A program made the translations under genes and the position numbers. From Microbacterium terrae (GTDB lineage: Bacteria; Actinomycetota; Actinomycetes; Actinomycetales; Microbacteriaceae), in assembly GCF_017831975.1 (NCBI RefSeq), contig NZ_JAFDSS010000001.1, forward strand, positions 2,480,001-2,544,000: a stretch of 64,000 bases of DNA, read 5' to 3'. Of the stretch, positions 9,244 to 18,248 are shown piece after piece; the first letter of the stretch is position 1, and each line of letters begins with the position of its first letter. The notes under the pieces were generated by a model. It did no database searches. It had not been told where the DNA came from and was given only the letters and a program-made list of their open reading frames with translations.

Positions 9244-10038
9244 ATGCCGAAAGTCGTGCACTGGAACCCGCGGACTGCCGTCGGCACGGGTCGAATCCTC
9301 ACGCGTGTGAAGATCGGGCGCAGGATCGACAACTTCGGTGATCTGCTCGGCCCGCTCATCGTCGAACGGATCCGGCAGTCTCGCACGCTCGGCGATCGCG
9401 GGGCGCGTGATCGGCGCCTGCTCGCCGTCGGTTCGATCATGCATCTCGCCCGCGACGGCGACGTCGTGTGGGGAACGGGCGTGAACGGGAAGATGCAGCG
9501 CACAACCTATCCGCGGTTGGATGTGCGCGCCGTGCGCGGGCCTGCGAGCGCGGCTGCCCTTCGCGCTGCAGGGATCCACGTGCCCGACGTCTACGGGGAT
9601 CCAGCCCTGCTTCTCCCCCGTCTGTGGAGCGATTCCGAGCTGGGCATCTCGCGTGGAACGGCTGGAACCGTCCTCGTCCCGAACCTCCACGACCGTGCGC
9701 ACTTCCCGCCCGACGCCCTGAACCCCCGCAGCGACGTCCTGGCGTGCATCCGCAGGATCGCGTCGGCCGACCGGGTCGTCGCGAGTTCGCTCCACGGGAT
9801 CGTAGTGGCGGAGGCGTACGGCGTTCCGGCCGTCCTCGTCGCGTCGGCCAGCGAGCCGACGTTCAAGTACGAGGACTACTACAGCGGCACCGGGCGCAGA
9901 ATGCCGTCTCCCGCTGGATCTTGGCAGGAAGGGCTACGCACCGCCCCCGCCCCGCCCCTCTCCGCCTGGTCTGCCGACGCACTGCTGGATGCGTTTCCCG
10001 AAGACCTGTGGGAGCCGCTCTCCCCTCCGGTCACGTGA
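9244..10038 (+). CDS. Polysaccharide pyruvyl transferase family protein (stand-alone)
   Basis: 264 residues, a minimal polysaccharide pyruvyl transferase domain (PF04230); members transfer pyruvate from phosphoenolpyruvate to form ketals on sugars. Family features in order: [68 protein letters not shown], and [18 protein letters not shown] containing the conserved Ser-Leu-His. Start: a GTG at 9214 is in frame, but the ATG at 9244 has GAGGAG directly upstream and is chosen. Its stop overlaps the next gene's GTG by 4 nt. It is one of four such domains in this locus and the only unfused one. Confidence 0.9.
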   Translation: MPKVVHWNPRTAVGTGRILTRVKIGRRIDNFGDLLGPLIVERIRQSRTLGDRGARDRRLLAVGSIMHLARDGDVVWGTGVNGKMQRTTYPRLDVRAVRGPASAAALRAAGIHVPDVYGDPALLLPRLWSDSELGISRGTAGTVLVPNLHDRAHFPPDALNPRSDVLACIRRIASADRVVASSLHGIVVAEAYGVPAVLVASASEPTFKYEDYYSGTGRRMPSPAGSWQEGLRTAPAPPLSAWSADALLDAFPEDLWEPLSPPVT

Positions 10039-11126
10039 ACAGGGTCGCCGATGCTGCCGAGGAACCGCCTGCGACGCGGATCCTGTTCGTCAGCCACACT
10101 GACCCCTACGGTCCGTTCCGGATCGGCAGTCACCACCTCGCTGATGCGCTGGCACGGGATGGGCACGACGTCGTACACCTGTCGACTCCGATCTCGGCTG
10201 TGCACCTCATCACACGACGGGTTTCGCGTGCCAAGGCGGCCGCGACGCCGGTCGACTCCGTCGGCGAGGCCGGGGTGCGGTACCTGGTTCCGCGAACCTT
10301 GCTACCGGCGGGCATCGGCGCCTTCCGCGTAACTCGGAGGCTCCGACGGCTCGGACTTCGGGGATTCGACATGGTACTGATCGATCAGCCGCTGCTCTGG
10401 TCGCGGTCTCTTCTGCGCGTCGCGCCCGCAGTCGTATATCGGCCGACCGACGAGTACCCGTCGGGCATGAAGGCGCGTCTGCAGCGGGACGCCATCCGCC
10501 GCGTCGACGGTGTGATCGCGACGTCTCGGCCCGTACTCGATCGCCTCGGTCCGCTCCCCTTCCCGTCGACTGTCATCGAGAACGGCGTCGACACGGAGCG
10601 TTTCCACACGGTCGACTGGAGACCCCGACCTGAGATCTGCGTGTACATCGGAGCATTCGACTCGAGGTTCGACTGGAACCAGACGATGGCGTGGGCGGGG
10701 CGGTTCCCCCGGTGGAGGTTCGTGCTCGCCGGTCCCGCCGCGACACCACCGGCTGCGCTGCCGGTCAACGTCGAACTTCTCGGGCCCGTGCCGTACGAGA
10801 GCGTCCCCCGACTGCTCGCGGAAGCGCGCATCGGGCTGCTCCCGCTGTCGGATGATCCGCTCAACCGCGGCCGCAGCCCGATGAAACTGTACGAGTACCT
10901 GGCGAGCGGGCTGTCTGTCGTGTCGCGACAGACGGAGGTCGTTCACCCCGACCCCGCACGTGGCGTGTTCACCTACACGGATGCCGCGAACGCCGCAGAG
11001 GCGCTCCAGGACGCCATCCGCCACGCGTCGCCGAACGCGGCCGGTGTCGAGCATGCGCTCGGGCAGGCGTGGACGACCAAGGCGCGTCGCCTCCTGGAGT
11101 TCGTCGCTGGGGTCACGGCGCGTTGA
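10035..11126 (+). CDS. Glycosyltransferase, GT-B fold (GT4-like)
   Basis: 363 residues from the GTG at 10035, which overlaps the preceding stop (GTGA). N-terminal Rossmann half: RILFVSHTDPYGPFRIGSHH, a donor-sugar protein opening with a Gly/Ser-rich loop. The C-terminal half has ICVYIGAFDSRFDW, VELLGPVPYESVPRLLAEA and PMKLYEYLASGLSVVS, the usual nucleotide-sugar-binding region with its acidic residue in KLYEYL. The frame is open back to 9468, but that part is antisense-like. Donor and acceptor are unknown. Co-transcribed with the pyruvyl transferase. The 3' end overlaps the convergent gene at 11113 by 14 bp. Confidence 0.87.
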   Translation: MNRVADAAEEPPATRILFVSHTDPYGPFRIGSHHLADALARDGHDVVHLSTPISAVHLITRRVSRAKAAATPVDSVGEAGVRYLVPRTLLPAGIGAFRVTRRLRRLGLRGFDMVLIDQPLLWSRSLLRVAPAVVYRPTDEYPSGMKARLQRDAIRRVDGVIATSRPVLDRLGPLPFPSTVIENGVDTERFHTVDWRPRPEICVYIGAFDSRFDWNQTMAWAGRFPRWRFVLAGPAATPPAALPVNVELLGPVPYESVPRLLAEARIGLLPLSDDPLNRGRSPMKLYEYLASGLSVVSRQTEVVHPDPARGVFTYTDAANAAEALQDAIRHASPNAAGVEHALGQAWTTKARRLLEFVAGVTAR

Positions 11127-12174
11127 GCGACTCGTGCTTGCGCCCGCGCGCGAGCTCGACCGCCCGCCCGTACGCCTCTGCGAGGAGTCGTCCGAGCGCC
11201 GGCCAGTCCCGACGCGTGAGATCGGGTCCGCCGGGGGCACGGGGCATCGCACGGACACGGTCGACAGCCCCCTGAAGAGCGATGGCATCCAACTCGCCGG
11301 AGAAGGTGACGACCCACTCCGCGCCGAATTCTGCGACGAGCAGCTCCGTCGCGTCCGAGGACGGGACGATCGCGGGACGATCGAGTGAGAGCGCCAGAAG
11401 CACCGCGCCGGAGTTGTGCATCATCCGGTAGGGCAGCACCACCGCCTCGCACCGCCCGATCTCCTCGGCCAGTTCGTCCTCGTCGAGAAACCGGAGATCG
11501 AGTCGAACCCGAGGGTCGCTTGCGGCGAGAGAGGCCACCCGCGCCGCCAGGGAGGCGTCGCTCGGCTCGCCCACGACGTGCAGGCTCATCGCAGGACCGT
11601 TCAGATCTCGAAATGCCGCGACAAGCCGCTCCGTGCCCTTATAGGGCTTGATCATTCCGAAATTGAGCAGACGACCGGGCACGGGCTCCGTTGTCGGCGT
11701 GGCATACCAGCCCCGGTAGTGCCCGTGGGGAATGAGAACGGTGCGCAGCGGATCAGGTGACGGTGTCGTCTCGTTGAGGACGATCCACAGGGTCGTGAGG
11801 GCGTCGAGCCTCTGGAGGACCCATCGCTCGGCCATCGTGCCCGAATCGTGCGGCTGGACGTTGTGCAGGGTTCGGACGACAGCCTTCCGCCGAAGTCGGA
11901 GTCGAACGAGGAACACGCTGAAGAGCACGATCTTCAGCGCTCTGCCGACGGCTCTCGGGTGACGGAGCGAATTCTCCGGCCAGTGCACGTGGAGCACATC
12001 GAACCGGTCGGTCAGCATTCCGCGCCAGCGGAAATAGCCGATGTCGACGCGGTCTCGGGGCAGTGACCTGATGAGAAGCGACGTATAGGGGTTGTCGACC
12101 GGGCGGCCGCCGGAGTGCGCGGGGTCGGCGAGCAGTTGCAGCACCCGGATCGGGCGCGACGCCGCCTCAGCCAT
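11113..12174 (-). CDS. Glycosyltransferase family protein
   Basis: 353 residues. N-terminal MAEAASRPIRVLQLLADPAH, then DVLHVHWPENSLRH, VVRTLHNVQPHDSG, VLIPHGHYRGWY, LLNFGMIKPYKGTERLV and EAVVLPYRMMHNSGAVLLAL. The pattern matches GT-B enzymes of the GT4 type, with the IPHGHY and FG-IKPYKG region lining the donor site. ATG 12174 has AGGA at a 5-nt spacing; an ATG at 12189 is an alternative. The start overlaps the end of the upstream membrane-pyruvyl-transferase gene by 8 nt, so the three minus-strand genes 15997-11113 form one transcription unit. Confidence 0.86.
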   Translation of the reverse strand: MAEAASRPIRVLQLLADPAHSGGRPVDNPYTSLLIRSLPRDRVDIGYFRWRGMLTDRFDVLHVHWPENSLRHPRAVGRALKIVLFSVFLVRLRLRRKAVVRTLHNVQPHDSGTMAERWVLQRLDALTTLWIVLNETTPSPDPLRTVLIPHGHYRGWYATPTTEPVPGRLLNFGMIKPYKGTERLVAAFRDLNGPAMSLHVVGEPSDASLAARVASLAASDPRVRLDLRFLDEDELAEEIGRCEAVVLPYRMMHNSGAVLLALSLDRPAIVPSSDATELLVAEFGAEWVVTFSGELDAIALQGAVDRVRAMPRAPGGPDLTRRDWPALGRLLAEAYGRAVELARGRKHESLNAP

Positions 12175-14095
12175 CCTCGTCCTGGTCATCGGCCATGCCC
12201 TGCTCGACCTCGTCTTGGATCGCCTCCTCGTAGCGCTCGATCGCGATGCGCACGTTGGTGTCGATCTCGTCGAGCTTCGCCGAAGCCACTCGCTCGGCCA
12301 CAAGGCGCGTCCGCCACTCCACGGCGCTGAGATCGACAGTCGTCTCGTGAAGTCGCCAGTCGTGCTCGAGGTCGGCTCCCTGCAGATGGTCACGGAACTC
12401 CATCGACACCCGCTTGGCACGGGAACTGCCCGTCACTGCAACCAGCGCGGCGGGGATGCCATAGCTCTGACAGATGACCATCACACCCACGCTGCTCGTC
12501 ACGACACCGTCGTAGCCCGCCAGCGCGTTGATCGCTGCCAGGACCTGCTCCGGCCGGGAGCCCTCGATCGAGAGCTCGTCAACATCGGGCGGAAGAACGA
12601 AGGGGATATCGGCATCCGAGTGGTTGCGCACGAAGACCAGGCGGCCGTTCGTCCTGCCGATCCTGATCCGATGGACGCGCCGCACCAGGAGGCGAGGGTC
12701 TCCGAAGGTCTCGATGGCCGGACCACCCTCGCGCCGGACGGCCCGTGCCGTGAGCGGCCCCCGGAGCGACACGAAGTCCGCACCCGGGTTCACTCGCGCG
12801 TCCAGTTTCGGAATGCCGGCACCGGCGACGATCGAGGTCGCCTGGACGTTTGCGAGGAGCGATCCTCCGAGAACGATGTGCGGGGGCGCGTCGATCGACG
12901 CCTTCAACGGTACGAACTGCACGGCACGGCGTGTCCCGGCATGGATCAGGTATGGGTTGACCCACTCGTCGAACGATCCAGGCAGAGGCTTCGGCACCCA
13001 GAACATGGCCACAGGGCCGGCGGATCGAGCAGCGTCGGAGCCGGGCGTCGAGTAGCTGAGGAAGGCGTCGGCACCGCGCATCGCATCGCGCTCCCGCTGA
13101 GTGAGATCGCCCGTCGAAAGGAGCTTCCCCGCCGCGTGGTGGAATTCTGCACTCTCGCCGCGCTGAGCTTCGATGAGAACGCGATCGATCATCGCCGCAC
13201 GGCGCTTGGCGGCGACCTCGGCTTCCACGGCGGCAGCCTGCGCATCGATCTCCTCCAGATCGCCGTCGCCGTCGCCGTCGTCGTCCAGCAGCGGCGGGCC
13301 ACCGGCCTGAGCACGGGCAGCCAGTCGGCTCACATCGCGCTCCAGCCGCAGTGAGTCACGCGCGTACCGCATGAGCGTCGGGGCGAGCCCGCCGACCCTG
13401 CTGAAGAAGATCCGCAGCGCCATGGCGAGCACGATCGCGGTCGCGATCGCCAGCGCCCCGGTGAATGTCTGCCACACGACTGCGGCGAGCGCGACTCCCG
13501 TGGCCACCGAGGTCGCCACAGCCGCGAACTCTGCGGAGAACACGCGCTCGCGGATCGGTGCCTCGACGTCTCGAACCGTGCTCTCCATCAGCTCACGTTG
13601 CACCCGCATCTGCCGCCGGTACAGCATCGACATCTGGAGGACCACGACGACGAGCAGTACTGCACTCACCGCCCCGACTATCCGATCGAGGAAGAGAAGC
13701 AGTATGGCGATGGCCACGACCTGCACCATATCGGCGATGAGGGTCGAGACGTCGAAGGCGACAGCCCACTGCCACCCGACCGACCCGATTCCGGTCCGCG
13801 CCTGGACATCGGCGAACGCCGATCGGAACAGCCGCACACGCCAGAACTTGGTCATGTGGTGCAGACCACGCGTGATCCCGAACCCGACGAAGAAGATGGC
13901 GAGCAGGCCGAGAACTTTGCCGACCTGTCCGGCGAGCTCGCCTGGGCCGTCCACCAGGAGGGTGGAGAAGATCTGCAGGACCAGTAGCTCGCCGACGGGG
14001 ACCGCCGCCATCAGAATGATGAGGGCGATCAGGAGCGTGCGGATCCGCCAATTCGGGAACTGCTGTCCGAACGAGGCGAAGATGTCCTTGAACAT
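12167..14095 (-). CDS. Fusion: ABC-exporter-like membrane domain plus polysaccharide pyruvyl transferase-like domain
   Basis: 642 residues. The first 245 or so hold about six membrane segments in pairs (18-42, 57-80, 110-150, 190-235) joined by long basic or charged helices, resembling the membrane half of a type IV ABC exporter. No ATPase motifs follow. A charged, Asp/Gly- and Ala-rich linker (about 245-330) leads to a pyruvyl transferase-like domain: FDEWVNPYLIHAG, HIVLGGSLLANVQATSIVAG, FVSLRGPLTARAVRREGG, IETFGDPRLLVRRV. The motif that reads SSLHG in the stand-alone family member here reads TSSVGVMV, so the histidine is missing and the domain may not be catalytic. It starts 1 nt after the stop of the next upstream gene. 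Function is unknown; anchoring of an assembly complex is one possibility. Confidence 0.75.
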   Translation of the reverse strand: MFKDIFASFGQQFPNWRIRTLLIALIILMAAVPVGELLVLQIFSTLLVDGPGELAGQVGKVLGLLAIFFVGFGITRGLHHMTKFWRVRLFRSAFADVQARTGIGSVGWQWAVAFDVSTLIADMVQVVAIAILLLFLDRIVGAVSAVLLVVVVLQMSMLYRRQMRVQRELMESTVRDVEAPIRERVFSAEFAAVATSVATGVALAAVVWQTFTGALAIATAIVLAMALRIFFSRVGGLAPTLMRYARDSLRLERDVSRLAARAQAGGPPLLDDDGDGDGDLEEIDAQAAAVEAEVAAKRRAAMIDRVLIEAQRGESAEFHHAAGKLLSTGDLTQRERDAMRGADAFLSYSTPGSDAARSAGPVAMFWVPKPLPGSFDEWVNPYLIHAGTRRAVQFVPLKASIDAPPHIVLGGSLLANVQATSIVAGAGIPKLDARVNPGADFVSLRGPLTARAVRREGGPAIETFGDPRLLVRRVHRIRIGRTNGRLVFVRNHSDADIPFVLPPDVDELSIEGSRPEQVLAAINALAGYDGVVTSSVGVMVICQSYGIPAALVAVTGSSRAKRVSMEFRDHLQGADLEHDWRLHETTVDLSAVEWRTRLVAERVASAKLDEIDTNVRIAIERYEEAIQDEVEQGMADDQDEDG

Positions 14096-15997
14096 TCAGT
14101 CGCCGCTGTTCCGCCAGTCGGCTACGGCAGCGCGCACCGCCGCCTCGACTTCGTCGAGCTTCGTGTCCGATACGTACTCGCGCTCGAGTCGCGACCGAAG
14201 GTCGGCCTTCCCGAGGTTGAGGGCCATCGGCACGGGCTCCCAGTTCCGCTCGAGGGCGGCACCTTCGGAGTAGTCCCGATACTTCATGCCCGAACCGGAG
14301 ACGGTGTCCTCGAACCCTCGGAAGCCGATGAGCGTCACCGGAATCCCGTAGCTGTGGCAGGCGATCATGACGTGCATTGCGCTGGTCACCACACCGTCAT
14401 ACTCGTTCAGCTTCGCCAGGAACGCCGAGTGGTCCGCCGGGCTCGAACGGTACACACTCTCCTCATCCATGTCGTCGGGCAGTGTCACCGGAAGATTGGC
14501 GTGGGTGAAGTGGCGGACGAGCAGAAGCCGCCCGTTCGACGCAGGGCGGTCCACGGGGATGAGCCGGCGCAGCAGCAACGCCGGATCGCCGAAGCTGTCC
14601 ACCGTGCGCCCGCCACGATCGCGCAGAAGCGCCGCGGTGAGCGGGCCCCGCAGGGAGTGGTAGTGCGCATCGGGGTGGAGCTCAGCGGATTCCGCCGAGG
14701 CACCGGTCCCGATCACGATGGAGTTCTCGTTGGTGAAACGTGCGATCGACCCGACGGACACGAGGTGTCGTCTGCGCTCGGTGCCCGACGTGGGGACGAC
14801 CGACACCCCGCGACCGGCTGTGCGTGTCACCACGAGAGGGCTAACCCAGTCTCCGAAGTTTCCGGGGGAGGGCCGTGTCCACCACATGAGCGGGATACGC
14901 TCGGCGCCCTGGTCGCCGCTGAGCGCGTACTCGGCGAATGCCTGCGCTGCGGCGAGCGTTGCCGACTCATCCGTGGTGAGCACGCCGGACGTGGCCAGCC
15001 GCGTGGAGATGTCCTCGAGGTCGGCGATGTTCCCCTTCTGGCCCGCGTTGGTCGCCTGCGCGAGCAGCCGCGCGCGGTGGCTCTGCGCCTTGGGGGGCGT
15101 CGTCGGGCGGACCCGATGGACGAGGGGCTGCTGCTTGGCCCACTCCCGGAGCCGTTCGGCGTTGTCGGGAGCAAGCTTGGTGATTCCGTCGTCAATGCCC
15201 TTGAGGACCTTGTAGGTTCCCATCCGAACCTTGGTGCGCGCGGCGACGATACGCCCAGAGGTCCGGTGGCCGTTCGACGCCGCGCTCCCGGGGGCCGTCT
15301 TCGACCCCGGTGCCGTGTGCTGCACCACCTTGTTCCGGAACTCGGGGACGTTGCCGCTCGAGCCGAACTTGAAGAACGCTTCCACGTTGCCGTTCCCCCG
15401 CCCGAGGACTGCGCCGGCGGGAATGATCTGGAAGCTCATGAGATCGGCGTTCGCCCGCCACGACTCCTCGAAGAAGTAGTCGTCTGTGGCCTTGATCGAC
15501 GACTCCCGCTCGAGCTTGGCGGCGTCCGCGACGAACTTGCGGGCGATCGGAGTGGTGTTCACGCCGATGAAACTCGGCGCCCAGAACCGGGTATGACCCT
15601 TGTAGCCGATCTCCATCGGACCCGCGAACCCGTGCTGGAAGCCGATCACGTCAGCGGTGAAGGTGTGCAGATACTCAGGGAACTGGAGGATCTGGCAATC
15701 CACATCGGTCCAGTACACGCGCTTGTCCGGGTTCTCACGGCACACCTGGTCGAGGAACGCCACCTTCTGGCGGCAGATGTCGGCCCAGTCCTGTCCCGCT
15801 TCGGGGTGGACTTCGCGCAGCACGTGACCGATGCCGAGCTCATCGAGATTCTGCTCCAGCGTGCGAGCCCACCCCCGGTAGTAGTCGTCATCGGTGTAGA
15901 AGGAACAGACGATGACGTCGTCAAGCGAAGAAGACAACTGGGAACCCTGTCTTGCAGACGGCGCGCAGCACCGGGCGGGGCGGAAATGGGGCCGCAT
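14096..15997 (-). CDS. Fusion: GT-A-like glycosyltransferase domain plus polysaccharide pyruvyl transferase domain
   Basis: 633 residues. N-terminal domain about 20-220: DDVIVCSFYTDDDYYRGWA, then RVYWTDVDCQILQFPEYL, whose Asp-Val-Asp is a DXD-type metal/nucleotide-sugar site, and FAGPMEIGYKGHTRFWAPSF. A basic linker follows. The C-terminal domain (about 370-600) is pyruvyl transferase-like: SPGNFGDWVSPLVV, LVSVGSIARFTNENSIVIGT, HSLRGPLTAALLRDRGG, VDSFGDPALLLRRL and TSAMHVMIACHSYG, which keeps the histidine. Start ATG 15997 has GGGAGG at 8-nt spacing. It is the first gene of the leftward unit with 14095 and 12174. It could add a sugar and pyruvylate it in one protein; that is inference. Confidence 0.78.
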   Translation of the reverse strand: MRPHFRPARCCAPSARQGSQLSSSLDDVIVCSFYTDDDYYRGWARTLEQNLDELGIGHVLREVHPEAGQDWADICRQKVAFLDQVCRENPDKRVYWTDVDCQILQFPEYLHTFTADVIGFQHGFAGPMEIGYKGHTRFWAPSFIGVNTTPIARKFVADAAKLERESSIKATDDYFFEESWRANADLMSFQIIPAGAVLGRGNGNVEAFFKFGSSGNVPEFRNKVVQHTAPGSKTAPGSAASNGHRTSGRIVAARTKVRMGTYKVLKGIDDGITKLAPDNAERLREWAKQQPLVHRVRPTTPPKAQSHRARLLAQATNAGQKGNIADLEDISTRLATSGVLTTDESATLAAAQAFAEYALSGDQGAERIPLMWWTRPSPGNFGDWVSPLVVTRTAGRGVSVVPTSGTERRRHLVSVGSIARFTNENSIVIGTGASAESAELHPDAHYHSLRGPLTAALLRDRGGRTVDSFGDPALLLRRLIPVDRPASNGRLLLVRHFTHANLPVTLPDDMDEESVYRSSPADHSAFLAKLNEYDGVVTSAMHVMIACHSYGIPVTLIGFRGFEDTVSGSGMKYRDYSEGAALERNWEPVPMALNLGKADLRSRLEREYVSDTKLDEVEAAVRAAVADWRNSGD

Positions 15998-16049
15998 GAG
16001 TCTATCCTCCCGATGCTGAGAGCTGACTCAGGCGGACGATGCGTTGCAC

Positions 16050-16055
16050 TAGAAT
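16050..16055 (+). promoter_or_regulatory. -10 box for leaderless acyltransferase gene
   Basis: TAGAAT, five of six matches to TATAAT, followed by CGCCCG and the GTG at 16062. No Shine-Dalgarno is present, so translation probably begins at the 5' end of the message. Confidence 0.55.
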
Positions 16056-16061
16056 CGCCCG

Positions 16062-18200
16062 GTGACGCAGGTTTCCGAGAAGAGTTCGGCAGAACCGGGG
16101 AATGTGGCGGGGTCGATGCCCGTCGCGCCGCAGGTTCACCGCACCCGGGCCGATATCCAGGGGCTCCGTGCGATCGCCGTCTCCGCCGTCGTCGTGTATC
16201 ACTTCTGGCCGGAGCTCCTCCCGGGTGGGTTCACGGGTGTGGACGTGTTCTTCGTCGTCTCCGGCTTCCTCATCACCGGCCAGATCCTCCGAGATGTCGA
16301 CCGCTTCGGCGCCGGCGCGTTCGCGGCTCGGTTCTGGGCAGCGCGAGTGCGCCGCATCCTCCCGGCGGCGCTGCTGGTGCTCGTCGCCGTCCTCACAGCC
16401 TCGTGGTTCCTGGTTCCGGCGTCGCAGTGGGCGGAGATCGGTCGCAACGTGGTCGCTTCAGCACTGTCGATCGAGAACTGGGTGCTCGCCGCCGATGCTG
16501 TGGATTATGGGGCGGAGGGCGCGGCACCGAGTCCTGTTCAGCATTACTGGTCGCTCTCGGTCGAAGAGCAGTTCTATGTCATCTGGCCGCTCCTTCTGCT
16601 GCTGGGCACCGTCATCGCGAGGCGCTTCGGCCGCGGCCGTCTCGGCAAGCGGGCTGTGATCGGCGTGATCATGGGCGTCACCCTCGCCACCGGCCTGTGG
16701 TATTCGCTCTTCATCACGGCAGCCAACCCCGGCGCGGCGTACTTCATCACGCCGGCGAGGATCTGGCAACTCGCCGCGGGCGGTCTTGTCGCCCTGATCG
16801 CCATCCGCGGCGTTCGCATCGCGCCATGGATCGGCGTGGCGATGATCGGCGCGGGGTTCGCCTTCATCGACATCGGGATGCCCTACCCCGGCTACGCCGC
16901 CCTGCTTCCGACCATCGGCACCTGCCTGATCCTGATCGGCGGAAACACGGGTCCTCTGTCATTCGACAGGATCGCGAGCCCACGGCCCGTCCAGCATCTC
17001 GGCGACATCTCGTACTCCGTGTATCTGTGGCATTGGCCGCTCCTGATCCTCGTTCCGCTCGCGCTCGATCGAGAGCTCACGCTCTTCGACACATTGCTCC
17101 TGCTCGCGGCGACGCTGATCATCTCCGAACTGACGTACCGGATCGTCGAACAGCCGTTCCGGCGCGGTCGATTGCTCCGCACCCCCGCTCGTGCGTGGTC
17201 GCTCGGCGCCGCGGCGATCGCGGTGATCACCGCCGGTGCGGTCGCATTCGGCGTCGCCGGCGACGCACGCGTCGAGGCTGCAACCGTGGAATTCGAGCAG
17301 CACACGTCAGAGGCGGGCAGCTGCCTGGGCGCCGCCGCACTCGACAACGACTGCGACGATCCGTTCGGCGCGGTCGACGAGAGCGCAGCACTCGCTGGGC
17401 ACACGGACCTGCCGATCGCATCGCGCAAGCCGCGCTGCTCCGACTCCACCGGTCCGTTCACGCACGTCACCTGCGAGTACGGTGATCCGAACGGTGATCG
17501 CACGCTCCTCCTGTGGGGTAACTCGCACGCTTCCGCGTGGAGCGACGCAGCGGATGAGGCGGGCAAGATCCTCGGGATGAAGGTGATCGTCGCGTCGCGA
17601 TCGAGCTGTGCGGCGAACCTGGATCCGCCCTCGGAGAGCGACCTCCGCAGAGCGACGGAGGAGGAGCTCGTCGGTTGCGCCCAACGGAACGCCTGGGTGC
17701 TCGCAGAGCTCGTTCCGCAGGCCGATATCGTGCTCATGGCGGACCTCCGCGCAGGCTGGGCCGATGGAGCCCGGAGCATCGGCGGATTCGTCGATGCGGT
17801 CGATGCTGTGGATGACACGGGTGCCCAGGTCATCTGGATCGGCGACGTTCCGCTGACGGACGGAGTCAAGTCCCGCATCGACGGCCCGGAGTGCCTCCAG
17901 GCGAATGGCCAGTGTTCCAACCCCGTGAATCGGGCGCTGATGGCCTCCGACGTCACCGATGACGTGGCCGAGCGGGTCCCCGGACTGCCCGTCATCGATC
18001 CCAGCAGCCGCTTCTGCGACGACGACCGGTGCTATTCGGGCGTCGGCGGAGTGTCGGTGTACTTCGACGGGGTGCACCTCAGCGGAACCTACTCGCGCAG
18101 TCTCGGCCCCTGGCTCGCCCGTGAGATCGAAACCTGCACTGCACCGACGGGTTGCATGGACCCTGAGGTCAGCGGACAGGGCGCGGGCGCCGCGGGTTAG
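16062..18200 (+). CDS. Acyltransferase-3 membrane protein with C-terminal SGNH domain (OafA-like)
   Basis: 712 residues. The N-terminal acyltransferase-3 domain (about 25-375) has 10-11 membrane helices. Its start RADIQGLRAIAVSAVVVYHF carries the catalytic-type His, and GFTGVDVFFVVSGFLITG, RRILPAALLV and HYWSLSVEEQFYVIWPL follow. The extracytoplasmic C-terminal part (about 410-690) is SGNH-like: TLLLWGNSHASAWSDA (GNSH where GDSH is commoner) and FDGVHLSGTYSRSLGPWL with the Asp-x-x-His pair. The architecture matches OafA-type O-acetyltransferases that acylate glycans outside the membrane. The GTG start at 16062 is 6 nt after TAGAAT. It is transcribed divergently from 15997 and convergently with 18249. 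Confidence 0.93.
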   Translation: MTQVSEKSSAEPGNVAGSMPVAPQVHRTRADIQGLRAIAVSAVVVYHFWPELLPGGFTGVDVFFVVSGFLITGQILRDVDRFGAGAFAARFWAARVRRILPAALLVLVAVLTASWFLVPASQWAEIGRNVVASALSIENWVLAADAVDYGAEGAAPSPVQHYWSLSVEEQFYVIWPLLLLLGTVIARRFGRGRLGKRAVIGVIMGVTLATGLWYSLFITAANPGAAYFITPARIWQLAAGGLVALIAIRGVRIAPWIGVAMIGAGFAFIDIGMPYPGYAALLPTIGTCLILIGGNTGPLSFDRIASPRPVQHLGDISYSVYLWHWPLLILVPLALDRELTLFDTLLLLAATLIISELTYRIVEQPFRRGRLLRTPARAWSLGAAAIAVITAGAVAFGVAGDARVEAATVEFEQHTSEAGSCLGAAALDNDCDDPFGAVDESAALAGHTDLPIASRKPRCSDSTGPFTHVTCEYGDPNGDRTLLLWGNSHASAWSDAADEAGKILGMKVIVASRSSCAANLDPPSESDLRRATEEELVGCAQRNAWVLAELVPQADIVLMADLRAGWADGARSIGGFVDAVDAVDDTGAQVIWIGDVPLTDGVKSRIDGPECLQANGQCSNPVNRALMASDVTDDVAERVPGLPVIDPSSRFCDDDRCYSGVGGVSVYFDGVHLSGTYSRSLGPWLAREIETCTAPTGCMDPEVSGQGAGAAG

Positions 18201-18248
18201 GCCGCCGACCGTCGCGCATCGCCCGGGCCGAGCAGCCTTCGGCGAAGG

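Noticed and set aside
14354..17485. A 1043-codon plus-strand open frame across two genes
   Set aside because: It crosses the divergent promoter and runs out of frame through the acyltransferase gene; no domain.
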